A DNA stretch of 5,362 bases from an uncultured Paracoccaceae bacterium (lineage in GTDB: Bacteria > Pseudomonadota > Alphaproteobacteria > Rhodobacterales > Rhodobacteraceae): positions 1 to 5,362 of the forward strand of contig CAJXHQ010000263.1 of the NCBI GenBank assembly GCA_913054485.1, read 5' to 3'. The translations under genes and the position numbers were made by a program. Below are positions 1 to 5,362 of the stretch, piece after piece. The number at the start of each line of letters is the position of its first letter. Positions within the stretch are counted from its first letter, which is position 1. The notes below the pieces were generated by a model. The model was not told the DNA's origin. It was given only the letters and a program-made list of their open reading frames with translations, and made no database searches.

Positions 1-635
1 CCATCGGCTGGGAATATGATGCCATGGCCGAGATTGCCGAGCGTATCAACATCACCGTGATCTATGAAAACACCAGCTGGGACGCAATGATCCCGGCGGT
101 CAGCGAAGCCCAGTACGACATGGGCATGACCGGCATCACCATCCGTGAAGACCGGATGGAGAAGGTGGATTTCAGCCGAAAATACCTGACTTCGCAGATG
201 CGGATGATCGTGGCGGGCGATGAAGACCGGTTTTCGGACGCGGCGGGATTTGAGGCTGATCCGGATCTGCTGGCGGGCGCGCAGCCGGGCACCACGCCCT
301 TTTATGTCACCGTTTATGACATCCTCGACGGCGATGAGGCCAACCCGCGCATCAAGCTGTTCGAGACCTTCGGGGCCGCGGTGCAGGCGCTGCGCACCGG
401 GGATGTGGATCTGGCGCTGTCCGACAGCACGGCCGCCAATGGCTATGTTGCGGCATCTGACGGCGGTCTGAAAATCGTCGGTGAGCCACTGGGCACCGAG
501 GACTTCGGTTTCATCTTCCCCAAGGGCAGCGATCTGGTGGAGCCGATCAATGCCGCCATCGCCGCGATGGAGGCGGACGGCACGCTGGAGGCGCTGAACA
601 CCAAGTGGTTCCTGGAGTATAAGCTGGGCCAGTAA
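1..635 (+). CDS. Polar amino acid ABC transporter, periplasmic substrate-binding protein (5' truncated by window edge)
   Basis: The reading frame is open from the first base (first full codon at 3) to TAA at 633-635, so the ATG at 24 is internal and the true start lies outside the window. About 210 residues are visible. Solute-binding proteins of this type (SBP_bac_3, His/Gln/Arg/general polar amino acid binders) are usually about 250-280 residues with a signal peptide, so the missing part should be the signal peptide and first strand. Family signatures seen: [11 protein letters not shown] near the left edge, the SWDAMIPAV segment (about 75-107), then [14 protein letters not shown] and VDFS (114-176), where the conserved Thr and Arg would contact the alpha-amino and carboxyl groups of the ligand. 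The end carries [12 protein letters not shown] and the [12 protein letters not shown] block (about 504-614) typical of the C-terminal lobe. The next gene is a matching permease, so the two form one importer. The exact substrate cannot be read from the sequence. Confidence 0.93.
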   Translation, partial: IGWEYDAMAEIAERINITVIYENTSWDAMIPAVSEAQYDMGMTGITIREDRMEKVDFSRKYLTSQMRMIVAGDEDRFSDAAGFEADPDLLAGAQPGTTPFYVTVYDILDGDEANPRIKLFETFGAAVQALRTGDVDLALSDSTAANGYVAASDGGLKIVGEPLGTEDFGFIFPKGSDLVEPINAAIAAMEADGTLEALNTKWFLEYKLGQ

Positions 636-658
636 CGGCCGATTGACACGAACAACCG

Positions 659-683
659 CCCCGGCCCTGGTGCCGGGGTTTTT
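659..683 (+). terminator. Rho-independent-type hairpin between binding-protein and permease genes
   Basis: CCCCGGC (659-665) and GCCGGGG (672-678) form a perfect 7-bp GC-rich stem around a 6-base loop, followed at once by five T (679-683). It begins 23 bases after the binding-protein stop and ends just before the permease ribosome binding site at 685-690. In importer operons such hairpins act as partial terminators or as 3' stabilisers of the upstream message, so the periplasmic binding protein is made in excess over the membrane subunits. The structure is seen directly; the partial-termination role is inferred. Confidence 0.8.
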
Positions 684-697
684 CTTGAGGTGCAGGC

Positions 698-1507
698 ATG
701 GCGGCTTCGCGCGGCGCAAAGACGGACAAGAAAGAGGATTTCCCCTGGTGGTTGGCGGCGGTCTGCCTGACGGGGCTGTACCTCGGCTGGCAGGTGGCGG
801 CGGATGATCTCTATCTGCAGATCCTGACCACCCTGATGAAGGGCGTGAAGATCACGGTTTTCGTGACTTTTGTCAGCTTCTTCCTGGCCTCGGCGCTGGG
901 GCTGCTGCTGGCGCTGGGCTCCGGATCGAAATGGATCGCGGTGCGGCAGCTCTGCCGGTTTTATGTCGAGGTCGTGCGCGGTGTGCCGATCATTGTGCTT
1001 TTACTATATGTGGCCTTTGTGCTGGCCCCTGCGCTGGTGGAATTGCGCAATTTCCTCGGCAGCTATCTGGGGCTGGAACCCATCCGCACCCGAAGCTTTT
1101 CCTTGCTGTGGCGGGCCATCATCGCGCTGATGATTGCCTATTCCGCCTTCATCTCAGAAGTGTTCCGCGCCGGGCTGCAAGCGGTGGACGAGGGCCAGGT
1201 GGAGGCCGCCAAGGCGTTGGGCCTGAATGGCTGGCAGCGCTTCCGGCTGGTGGTTTTCCCGCAGGCCTTCCGAACAATCCTGCCGCCCCTGGGCAATGAT
1301 TTCGTGGCGCTGGTCAAGGATTCGTCACTTGTGTCGGTGCTGGGAGTGCTGGACGTGACACAGCTGGGCAAGGTGACGGCGGCGGGCAACTTCCGCTATT
1401 TTGAGACCTATAATGTGGTGGCGCTGGTCTATCTCGCCATGACCATCGGCTTGTCATTGCTGCTGCGGCGGCTGGAGAAACGGATGAACCGGAAGTTCGA
1501 GCGCTAG
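698..1507 (+). CDS. Polar amino acid ABC transporter permease (HisM/GlnP type)
   Basis: A 269-residue inner-membrane protein. Start chosen: ATG 698 with TTGAGG at 685-690, 7 bases upstream. A charged cytoplasmic N-terminus (residues 1-15) is followed by hydrophobic segments at about 17-34, 50-75, 95-112, 137-156 and 239-257, with a weaker one near 200-217. Diagnostic features are RGVP at 94-97, the SEVFRAGLQAVDEGQ segment at 153-167, and the EAA loop at 169-191 (EAAKALGLNGWQ followed by RFRLVVFPQAF), which docks onto the ATPase subunit. A conserved P-P-L-G-N / KDSSL stretch lies at 196-211. This family works as homo- or heterodimers with an ATPase pair and a periplasmic binding protein; the binding protein is the preceding gene. 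No second permease or ATPase gene follows within the window, so the nucleotide-binding subunit must be upstream or unlinked. The length is somewhat above the roughly 220-240 typical of short family members, because of an extra N-terminal hydrophobic segment and a longer loop at about 113-136. Amino acid specificity cannot be assigned. Confidence 0.95.
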   Translation: MAASRGAKTDKKEDFPWWLAAVCLTGLYLGWQVAADDLYLQILTTLMKGVKITVFVTFVSFFLASALGLLLALGSGSKWIAVRQLCRFYVEVVRGVPIIVLLLYVAFVLAPALVELRNFLGSYLGLEPIRTRSFSLLWRAIIALMIAYSAFISEVFRAGLQAVDEGQVEAAKALGLNGWQRFRLVVFPQAFRTILPPLGNDFVALVKDSSLVSVLGVLDVTQLGKVTAAGNFRYFETYNVVALVYLAMTIGLSLLLRRLEKRMNRKFER

Positions 1508-1533
1508 CCGAAGGTTGAACGGTCTGCGTTTTA

Positions 1534-1560
1534 CGGGCAGGTAACGGTGTACCCAACCCG
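1534..1560 (+). other. Imperfect inverted repeat upstream of the small gene
   Basis: CGGG (1534-1537) pairs with CCCG (1557-1560), and GGTA (1540-1543) with TACC (1550-1553). A CA/CAA internal loop separates the two helices and the apical loop has six bases. The structure lies in the 62-bp gap after the permease stop and ends 9 bases before the GTG start of the next gene. There is no T-run, so it is not a standard terminator. It could lower translation of the next gene or stabilise the permease message. Small stems like this also arise by chance in GC-rich DNA. Confidence 0.25.
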
Positions 1561-1569
1561 GACTGCGCC

Positions 1570-1920
1570 GTGAACGAAGCCTCTTATATCGCCCTGTTGT
1601 GCGGCGCACTCTTTGGCGGTGAGCCGGAGGTGGTGCATGATTTCATCTATCCCGGCGGCGCGGCCTCGATCCGGGTGGATTGCGAGAACGCCAACCGGGT
1701 GATCGAATTCGGGCTGGACAAGCGCAGCAGCCTGGACAGTGTCCAGCAGGCCCTGTTTGCCGCCGAAGTCACCGGCAAGGAACCGGTGATTGTGGTGATC
1801 AACAGGGACGGGGAGATGGGCCGGTTTGAATGGCGCATCGCACTGGCTGCAAATGCCGCAGGGGTTTCACTTCATATTCTCCCCGCAACACTGGCCCAGG
1901 GGCTGGCTGCGGGAAGCTAG
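1570..1920 (+). CDS. Small protein of unknown function with a PD-(D/E)XK-like fold pattern
   Basis: 116 residues, GTG start at 1570-1572, TAG stop at 1918-1920. An in-frame stop at 1516-1518 with no ATG/GTG after it makes GTG 1570 the most upstream usable start; no clear Shine-Dalgarno precedes it. I do not recognise a named family. It has no signal peptide or membrane segment, so it is probably cytoplasmic. Reading secondary structure by eye: helix (3-16), strands (19-27, 33-38, 43-49), amphipathic helix (54-68), strand EPVIVVI (71-77), helix (about 84-98), strand VSLHIL (99-104). This order, with E20, D37, E46-F-G48 and Q59/Q60, resembles the core of PD-(D/E)XK nucleases, but the lysine of the E-x-K motif is Gly48 here; Lys51 is nearby. 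It may therefore be an inactive or divergent nuclease-fold protein; this is inference. Codon usage matches the neighbours. It follows the permease on the same strand by 62 bp and converges on the PLP-enzyme gene. Confidence 0.75.
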   Translation: MNEASYIALLCGALFGGEPEVVHDFIYPGGAASIRVDCENANRVIEFGLDKRSSLDSVQQALFAAEVTGKEPVIVVINRDGEMGRFEWRIALAANAAGVSLHILPATLAQGLAAGS

Positions 1921-1937
1921 AACCCTGGCGGGGTGAG

Positions 1938-3146
1938 CTACAGAACCCGGTCCAGATCGGTGATCAGGTCTTCGGCGTCTTCCAGCCCCACTGACAGGCG
2001 GAAGATGCCGTCGCCGGCAAAGTCCCGGTAGCTTTCGGCCTGGGCGCCTTGGAGCTGGAAGGAGGTCTCCATCAGGCCTTGGGTTTCCATCCAGAAAACC
2101 AGCGACCGGTGATGGCCCAGCGAGACGGCGTAGTGGATGACCTCCATGTGATCGATCATCGCCTGCGCGATAGCGCGGCCCTGGGCGGCGTCGCCGACCT
2201 GGAAGGAGATCATAGCGGAGTTGGTCTGCATCTGGCGCTGGGCCAGGTCGTATTGCGGGTGAGAGGCAAGGCCGGGGTACATCACCTTGGTGACATGGGG
2301 ATGCGCCTCCAGCCATTCGGCGACGGCCTGCGCGCCGGAGGCATGGGCCTTCATCCGCAGGGGCAAGGTGGACAGGCCGCGGGCGATCATCCACGCGTTG
2401 AAAGGCGACAGGATGCCGCCGTGATGGATCGAGGCCTCGGCGCGCATTTGTGCAATCAGATCCGTGCGGCCCGCGACTGCGCCGCCCACCGCATCGCCGT
2501 GGCCGCCGATGTATTTGGTGGCCGAATGCATCACCAGGTCGATCCCCAAGGCATTTGTGTCCATGCCGATGGGCGAGGAGAAGGTTGCATCCGAGGAATG
2601 CAGCGCGCCAGCGTCCCGCGCGATCTTCGAGACAGCGGCAAGGTCGGTCAGCCGCAGGATCGGGTTGGCGGGGCTTTCGGAATGGATCAGCTTGGTGTTC
2701 GGGCGCACCGCGGCGGAAAGCGCCTCCAGGTCCGACATATTCACCGCCGTCACCTCGATCCCCATCCGCGGCAGGGTCTCGCGGGCCAGTTCCGCAACCC
2801 CGGCGTAGGACACATCCGACACGATCAGATGGTCGCCCGCCGACAGGAAGGTGAAGAAGATCGCCGCCGCCGCGGCCATGCCGGAGGCGGTGCCAAGGCA
2901 GGCCTCGGTGCCTTGCAGGGCCGCGACCTTAGCTTCCAGCGAGGCTACATTCGGGTTGGCCCAGCGGGCGTAGGTATAGGGGCTATCCGGTGTCAGGTCA
3001 TGGGCGGAAAACCCTGCGATATCCTCGGATATGAAGGTCGATGACATATGCAGCGGCGGGGCGGAGGCCTTGGTGGCCGGATCCGGCGCCTCGCCTGCGT
3101 GGATTGCGGTGGTCTGAATGCCTGTGTAGCCGGTGTTCTTGGCCAT
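1938..3146 (-). CDS. PLP-dependent trans-sulfuration enzyme (cystathionine gamma-lyase / methionine gamma-lyase / gamma-synthase family)
   Basis: 402 residues, a normal family length. Start chosen: ATG at 3146-3144, because GAGGGAGAG (3159-3151) lies just upstream and the protein opens in family style. The open frame continues far upstream without homology and is discarded. Seen motifs: YTYARWANPN at 57-66 (Tyr59 and Arg61, phosphate contacts from the neighbouring subunit), ASGMAA at 87-92, Tyr114 (stacks on the cofactor ring), ESPANP at 157-162, SSDATF with Asp186 (pyridine nitrogen), SATKYIGGHGD at 208-218 with Lys211 as the Schiff-base lysine, SPFNAWMIARGLSTL at 247-261, YPGL at 290-293, and FRLSVGLED at 382-390 with carboxylate-binding Arg383. 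The family cleaves or forms C-S bonds of cystathionine, homocysteine or methionine in cytoplasmic tetramers. Substrate-side residues differ from methionine gamma-lyase: Gly116 replaces the usual Cys, and the segment after SLG (342-344) is HHRSLVFW. The exact reaction is therefore open. It is divergent from the peptidase gene. Confidence 0.93.
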   Translation of the reverse strand: MAKNTGYTGIQTTAIHAGEAPDPATKASAPPLHMSSTFISEDIAGFSAHDLTPDSPYTYARWANPNVASLEAKVAALQGTEACLGTASGMAAAAAIFFTFLSAGDHLIVSDVSYAGVAELARETLPRMGIEVTAVNMSDLEALSAAVRPNTKLIHSESPANPILRLTDLAAVSKIARDAGALHSSDATFSSPIGMDTNALGIDLVMHSATKYIGGHGDAVGGAVAGRTDLIAQMRAEASIHHGGILSPFNAWMIARGLSTLPLRMKAHASGAQAVAEWLEAHPHVTKVMYPGLASHPQYDLAQRQMQTNSAMISFQVGDAAQGRAIAQAMIDHMEVIHYAVSLGHHRSLVFWMETQGLMETSFQLQGAQAESYRDFAGDGIFRLSVGLEDAEDLITDLDRVL

Positions 3147-3150
3147 GTAA

Positions 3151-3159
3151 CTCTCCCTC
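3151..3159 (-). promoter_or_regulatory. Ribosome binding site of the PLP enzyme gene
   Basis: Read on the minus strand this is GAGGGAGAG, with GGAG (3156-3153) six bases before ATG 3146. It selects MAKNTG as the N-terminus over an in-frame ATG five codons upstream (MRESYMAK), which overlaps the site itself. Confidence 0.75.
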
Positions 3160-3193
3160 ATCAATGAGAGCAGCTTGGCGGAAGTGCTGCGCA

Positions 3194-3201
3194 TTGCGCA
3201 A
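3194..3201. promoter_or_regulatory. Candidate operator: TTGCGCAA palindrome
   Basis: TTGCGCAA is a perfect 8-bp palindrome in the divergent region. It sits in a cluster of related words: TGCGCA occurs at 3188-3193 and again at 3195-3200, and ATTGCG at 3193-3198 and 3207-3212. A shared regulator binding between two divergent amino-acid and peptide catabolism genes is plausible. An Lrp/AsnC-type factor is one guess, as such regulators control methionine gamma-lyase genes in some pseudomonads. The sequence does not identify the factor. Confidence 0.35.
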
Positions 3202-3242
3202 GCCTGATTGCGACCCGGGGCGCGCCGCGATAGCGTCACCGC

Positions 3243-3250
3243 AAAGGAGA
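3243..3250 (+). promoter_or_regulatory. Ribosome binding site of the M3 peptidase gene
   Basis: AAAGGAGA contains a full AAGGAG core (3244-3249), 9 bases before ATG 3259. It decides the start against an upstream in-frame TTG at 3208 and an out-of-frame ATG at 3252. Confidence 0.85.
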
Positions 3251-3258
3251 CATGCGCC

Positions 3259-5274
3259 ATGACAAACCCGCTGCTGAAAAACTGGGACACGCCTTTCGGT
3301 ATTGCGCCCTTTGCCGAGATCTCGGACACGGATTTCGCGCCCGCCCTGGAGGCGGCACTGGAGGCGCATAATGCGCAGATCGAGGCCATCGCCAGTGACA
3401 CCGCGCCCGCCAGCTTCGCCAATGTGGTTGAGGCGCTGGAAACCCCCTGCCAGCCGCTGGAACAGGTGTTGTCGGTGTTCTTCTCTGTCGCTGGTGCCGA
3501 CAGCAACCCTAAGCGGGAGGAGCTGCAAAGGGAATTCTCGCCCAAGCTGGCGGCGCATTTCTCAGCCATCACCGCCAACAAGGCGCTGTTTGCGCGGGTC
3601 GAAGCGGTCTGGCAGCAGCGCGAAGACCTGGGCCTGACGGACGAACAGGCCCGCGTCCTGATGCTGACCCGCCGCGGCTTTGTGCGCGGCGGCGCGGCGC
3701 TGGAAGGCGACGCGGATGCGCGGATGCAGGACATCAAGTCCCGGCTGGCCACCCTTGGCACCAATTTCACTCAGAACCTGCTTGCGGATGAGCGGACATG
3801 GTTCATGGAGCTGTCAGAGGAGGATCTGGAAGGTCTGCCCGGGTTTGCCGTGGATGCCGCCCGGGCCGCGGGCAAGGAAAAGGGCAAGGACGGCCCGGTT
3901 GTGACCCTGTCACGGTCGATCATCACGCCGTTCCTGCAATTCTCCCCGCGCCGCGACCTGCGCGAGATTGCTTTCAACGCCTGGGCCGCGCGCGGTGCCA
4001 ATGGCGGGGAGACGGACAACCGGGAAATCGCTGCCGAGATCCTTACCCTGCGCGAAGAGCGCGCGAAGCTTTTGGGCTATGAAACCTTCGCGGACTACAA
4101 GCTGGAAACCGAGATGGCCAAGACGCCGGAGGCGGTGAAAGGCCTTCTGATGGACGTCTGGAGCCCGGCCAAGGCCCGCGCCGAGGAAGACGCCAAGGTG
4201 CTGACGCAGATGATGCGCGAAGACGGGATCAACGGCGATCTGGAGCCCTGGGACTGGCGCTACTACGCCGAGAGGCGCCGCAAGGCGGAGCATGATCTGG
4301 ATGAGGCGGAGCTGAAGCCCTACCTGCAGCTCGACCGGATGATCGAGGCGTCCTTTGCCTGCGCCAACCGCTTGTTCGGGCTGGAATTTGCCCCGCTGGA
4401 TGTGCCGCTCTACCACGCGGACTGCCGTGCCTGGGAGGTGACCCGGAACGGCAAACATGTGGCGGTTTTCATTGGTGATTATTTCGCCCGCGGCTCCAAA
4501 CGCTCCGGTGCCTGGTGCTCGGCGATGCGGGCGCAGGCGAAATTCCCTGACGTGCAGGCCCCGGTGGTGATCAATGTCTGCAACTTCGCCAAGGGCGACC
4601 CGGCGCTGCTGTCCTGGGATGACGCGCGCACGCTGTTTCATGAGTTTGGCCACGCGCTGCATCAGATGCTGTCGGATGTGACCTATGACAGTATTTCGGG
4701 CACATCCGTGGCGCGGGACTTTGTGGAACTGCCGAGCCAGCTGTATGAACACTGGCTGGAGGTGCCGGAGGTGCTGGCGGAGTTTGCCACCCACGCCGAG
4801 ACCGGCGCGGCGATGCCGGAGGCGATGCTGAAAAAGGTACTGGGGGCCGCCACCTTCGACATGGGGTTCCAGACGGTGGAATATGTCGCCTCGGCGCTGG
4901 TGGATCTGGCCTTCCACGACGGCGCGGCACCGGCAGATCCAATGGCGAAACAGGCGGAGGTTCTGGCAGAAATCGGTATGCCGCGCGCGATCATCATGCG
5001 CCACGCAACACCGCATTTTGCCCATGTCTTTGCCGGCGACGGCTATTCCTCGGGCTACTACAGCTACATGTGGTCGGAAGTGATGGATGCGGACGCTTTT
5101 GCGGCCTTTGAAGAGGCCGGCGGGGCCTTTGATCCCGAACGCGCCAAGGCGCTGGAGGAAAACATCCTCTCCACCGGCGGCTCGAAAGATCCGGCGGAGC
5201 TTTATACGGCGTTCCGCGGGCGGCTGCCGGGGGTTGAGGCGCTGCTGAAGGGGCGCGGTCTGGCGGCGGAGTAA
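3259..5274 (+). CDS. dcp: M3-family zinc metallopeptidase, peptidyl-dipeptidase Dcp type
   Basis: 671 residues, close to E. coli Dcp (about 680). ATG 3259 is supported by AAGGAG and by the N-terminus NPLLKNWDTPFG (residues 3-14), which is the family opening. The zinc site is HEFGH at 461-465 (His461, His465, catalytic Glu462), with the third ligand Glu490 in RDFVELPSQ, 25 residues on. A GAWCSAMRAQAKF block and VINVCNFAKGDPALLSWDD precede the zinc motif as usual. The C-terminal substrate-binding part has HFAHVFAGDGYSSGYY (586-601), where conserved His and Tyr residues line the active site. The RDFVE-PSQ-EHW pattern favours Dcp over oligopeptidase A (PrlC/OpdA), though the two are close relatives. 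No signal peptide or membrane segment is seen, so it should be cytoplasmic. The family removes C-terminal dipeptides from short peptides, recycling imported or proteolysis-derived peptides. It is transcribed alone, divergent from the PLP enzyme, and followed by a hairpin-rich repeat. Confidence 0.95.
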   Translation: MTNPLLKNWDTPFGIAPFAEISDTDFAPALEAALEAHNAQIEAIASDTAPASFANVVEALETPCQPLEQVLSVFFSVAGADSNPKREELQREFSPKLAAHFSAITANKALFARVEAVWQQREDLGLTDEQARVLMLTRRGFVRGGAALEGDADARMQDIKSRLATLGTNFTQNLLADERTWFMELSEEDLEGLPGFAVDAARAAGKEKGKDGPVVTLSRSIITPFLQFSPRRDLREIAFNAWAARGANGGETDNREIAAEILTLREERAKLLGYETFADYKLETEMAKTPEAVKGLLMDVWSPAKARAEEDAKVLTQMMREDGINGDLEPWDWRYYAERRRKAEHDLDEAELKPYLQLDRMIEASFACANRLFGLEFAPLDVPLYHADCRAWEVTRNGKHVAVFIGDYFARGSKRSGAWCSAMRAQAKFPDVQAPVVINVCNFAKGDPALLSWDDARTLFHEFGHALHQMLSDVTYDSISGTSVARDFVELPSQLYEHWLEVPEVLAEFATHAETGAAMPEAMLKKVLGAATFDMGFQTVEYVASALVDLAFHDGAAPADPMAKQAEVLAEIGMPRAIIMRHATPHFAHVFAGDGYSSGYYSYMWSEVMDADAFAAFEEAGGAFDPERAKALEENILSTGGSKDPAELYTAFRGRLPGVEALLKGRGLAAE

Positions 5275-5286
5275 TTGGCCGGCCGG

Positions 5287-5362
5287 GCGGAGCAGGGGGC
5301 GCTGCCCCCGCCGCCTGACGGCGGCTCCCCCGGAGTATTTGGGGAAAGATGAAGGGGCGCTG
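5287..5362. repeat. GC-rich hairpin repeat, probably a dispersed intergenic element of Rhodobacteraceae
   Basis: The region begins 12 bases after the peptidase stop. Hairpin A is GGGGGC (5295-5300), loop GCT, GCCCCC (5304-5309). Hairpin B is GCCGCC (5310-5315), loop TGAC, GGCGGC (5320-5325), directly abutting A. A third weak stem pairs TCCCC (5326-5330) with GGGGA (5341-5345) around CGGAGTATTT, followed by AAGATGAAG. From memory, very similar sequence (GGGGC-GCTGCCCC, variable hairpin, CTCCCCCGGAGTATTT, AAAGATGAAG) recurs after genes in Rhodobacterales genomes; I cannot verify copy number here. GGGGCGCTG at 5296-5304 recurs at 5354-5362, as if a second unit starts at the window edge. With no T-run it is not a standard terminator, but it may protect the 3' end of the peptidase message. 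Confidence 0.6.

Larger units (their letters stand above)
3147..3258. promoter_or_regulatory. Divergent promoter region between the PLP enzyme and Dcp-type peptidase genes
   Basis: These 112 bp separate two divergent starts and must hold the promoters of both, unless either is expressed from a distant one. The best plus-strand candidate is TTGCGA (3208-3213) with 17-base spacing to TAGCGT (3231-3236), a weak match to the housekeeping consensus. No convincing minus-strand pair was found. The region also contains the TTGCGCAA palindrome and the CTCAT-CA-ATGAG inverted repeat, listed separately or in the findings. The promoter positions are tentative. Confidence 0.5.

Noticed and set aside
643..648. 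TTGACA, a perfect -35 word, upstream of the permease gene
   Set aside because: No -10-like sequence occurs at 16-18 base spacing; that position is inside the GC-rich terminator stem and loop.
1515..1549. Possible promoter (TTGAAC at 1515-1520) for the small gene
   Set aside because: No acceptable -10 word lies at normal spacing; the nearest AT-containing word, TAACGG, is 21 bases away and matches poorly.
2049..3044. 331-residue plus-strand open frame opposite the PLP-enzyme gene
   Set aside because: Low-complexity His/Gly/Arg/Asp composition with no domain signature; the minus strand encodes a complete enzyme over the same bases.
3208..3258. Longer peptidase start at TTG 3208 (17 extra residues)
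   Set aside because: No ribosome binding site precedes it and the extra residues are not family-like; AAGGAG at 3244-3249 serves ATG 3259.
3147..3770. Upstream extension of the minus-strand PLP-enzyme frame to 610 residues
   Set aside because: The added part runs antisense through the peptidase gene, has no family similarity, and lies beyond a good ribosome binding site and a correct family N-terminus at 3146.
3910..5025. 371-residue open frame antisense to the peptidase gene
   Set aside because: It is rich in His, Arg and Gly with no recognisable motif, as expected of a shadow frame opposite a GC-rich gene. The plus-strand product is an intact M3 peptidase with all zinc ligands.
1..5362. 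Novel defence system, mobile element or CRISPR
   Set aside because: No repeat-spacer array, transposase, integrase, toxin-antitoxin pair or restriction gene is visible. Base composition and codon use look uniform across all genes.

Overview
The window looks like a stretch of chromosome from a GC-rich alphaproteobacterium, most likely a Rhodobacterales / Roseobacter-group species. The reasons are high third-position GC in every gene, tight gene packing, gene types common in that group, and a GC-rich hairpin-bearing repeat at the right edge. That repeat ends in a motif (CCCCCGGAGTATTTGGGG followed by AAAGATGAAG) that I associate from memory with intergenic repeats of Rhodobacteraceae. The taxonomic call is inference; no rRNA or marker gene is present.

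Layout, left to right. Positions 1-635 hold the 3' part of a polar amino acid ABC transporter substrate-binding protein gene. A compact Rho-independent-type hairpin (659-683) separates it from the cognate permease gene (698-1507). The hairpin sits just upstream of the permease ribosome binding site, a usual way to make more binding protein than permease. No ATPase gene is visible, so it must lie upstream or elsewhere. After 62 bp, on the same strand, comes a small unassigned gene (1570-1920, GTG start). Its predicted strand/helix order and its D...ExG...Q residues resemble a degenerate PD-(D/E)XK nuclease-like fold.

This gene converges, with a 17-bp gap, on a minus-strand gene (1938-3146) for a PLP-dependent trans-sulfuration enzyme of the cystathionine gamma-lyase / methionine gamma-lyase family. 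It keeps the PLP-binding residues but is unusual at substrate-side positions. Its start is divergent, across 112 bp, from a plus-strand gene (3259-5274) for a peptidyl-dipeptidase Dcp-type M3 zinc peptidase. The divergent region contains an 8-bp palindrome and an inverted repeat covering the minus-strand ribosome binding site.

The themes are amino acid and peptide use: uptake of an amino acid, intracellular breakdown of oligopeptides to dipeptides, and breakdown or interconversion of sulfur amino acids. I see no mobile element, CRISPR array, tRNA, rRNA or clear defence system. The content is largely ordinary housekeeping and metabolism. The points most worth a second look are the small nuclease-fold-like protein, the atypical active site of the PLP enzyme, and the terminal repeat.
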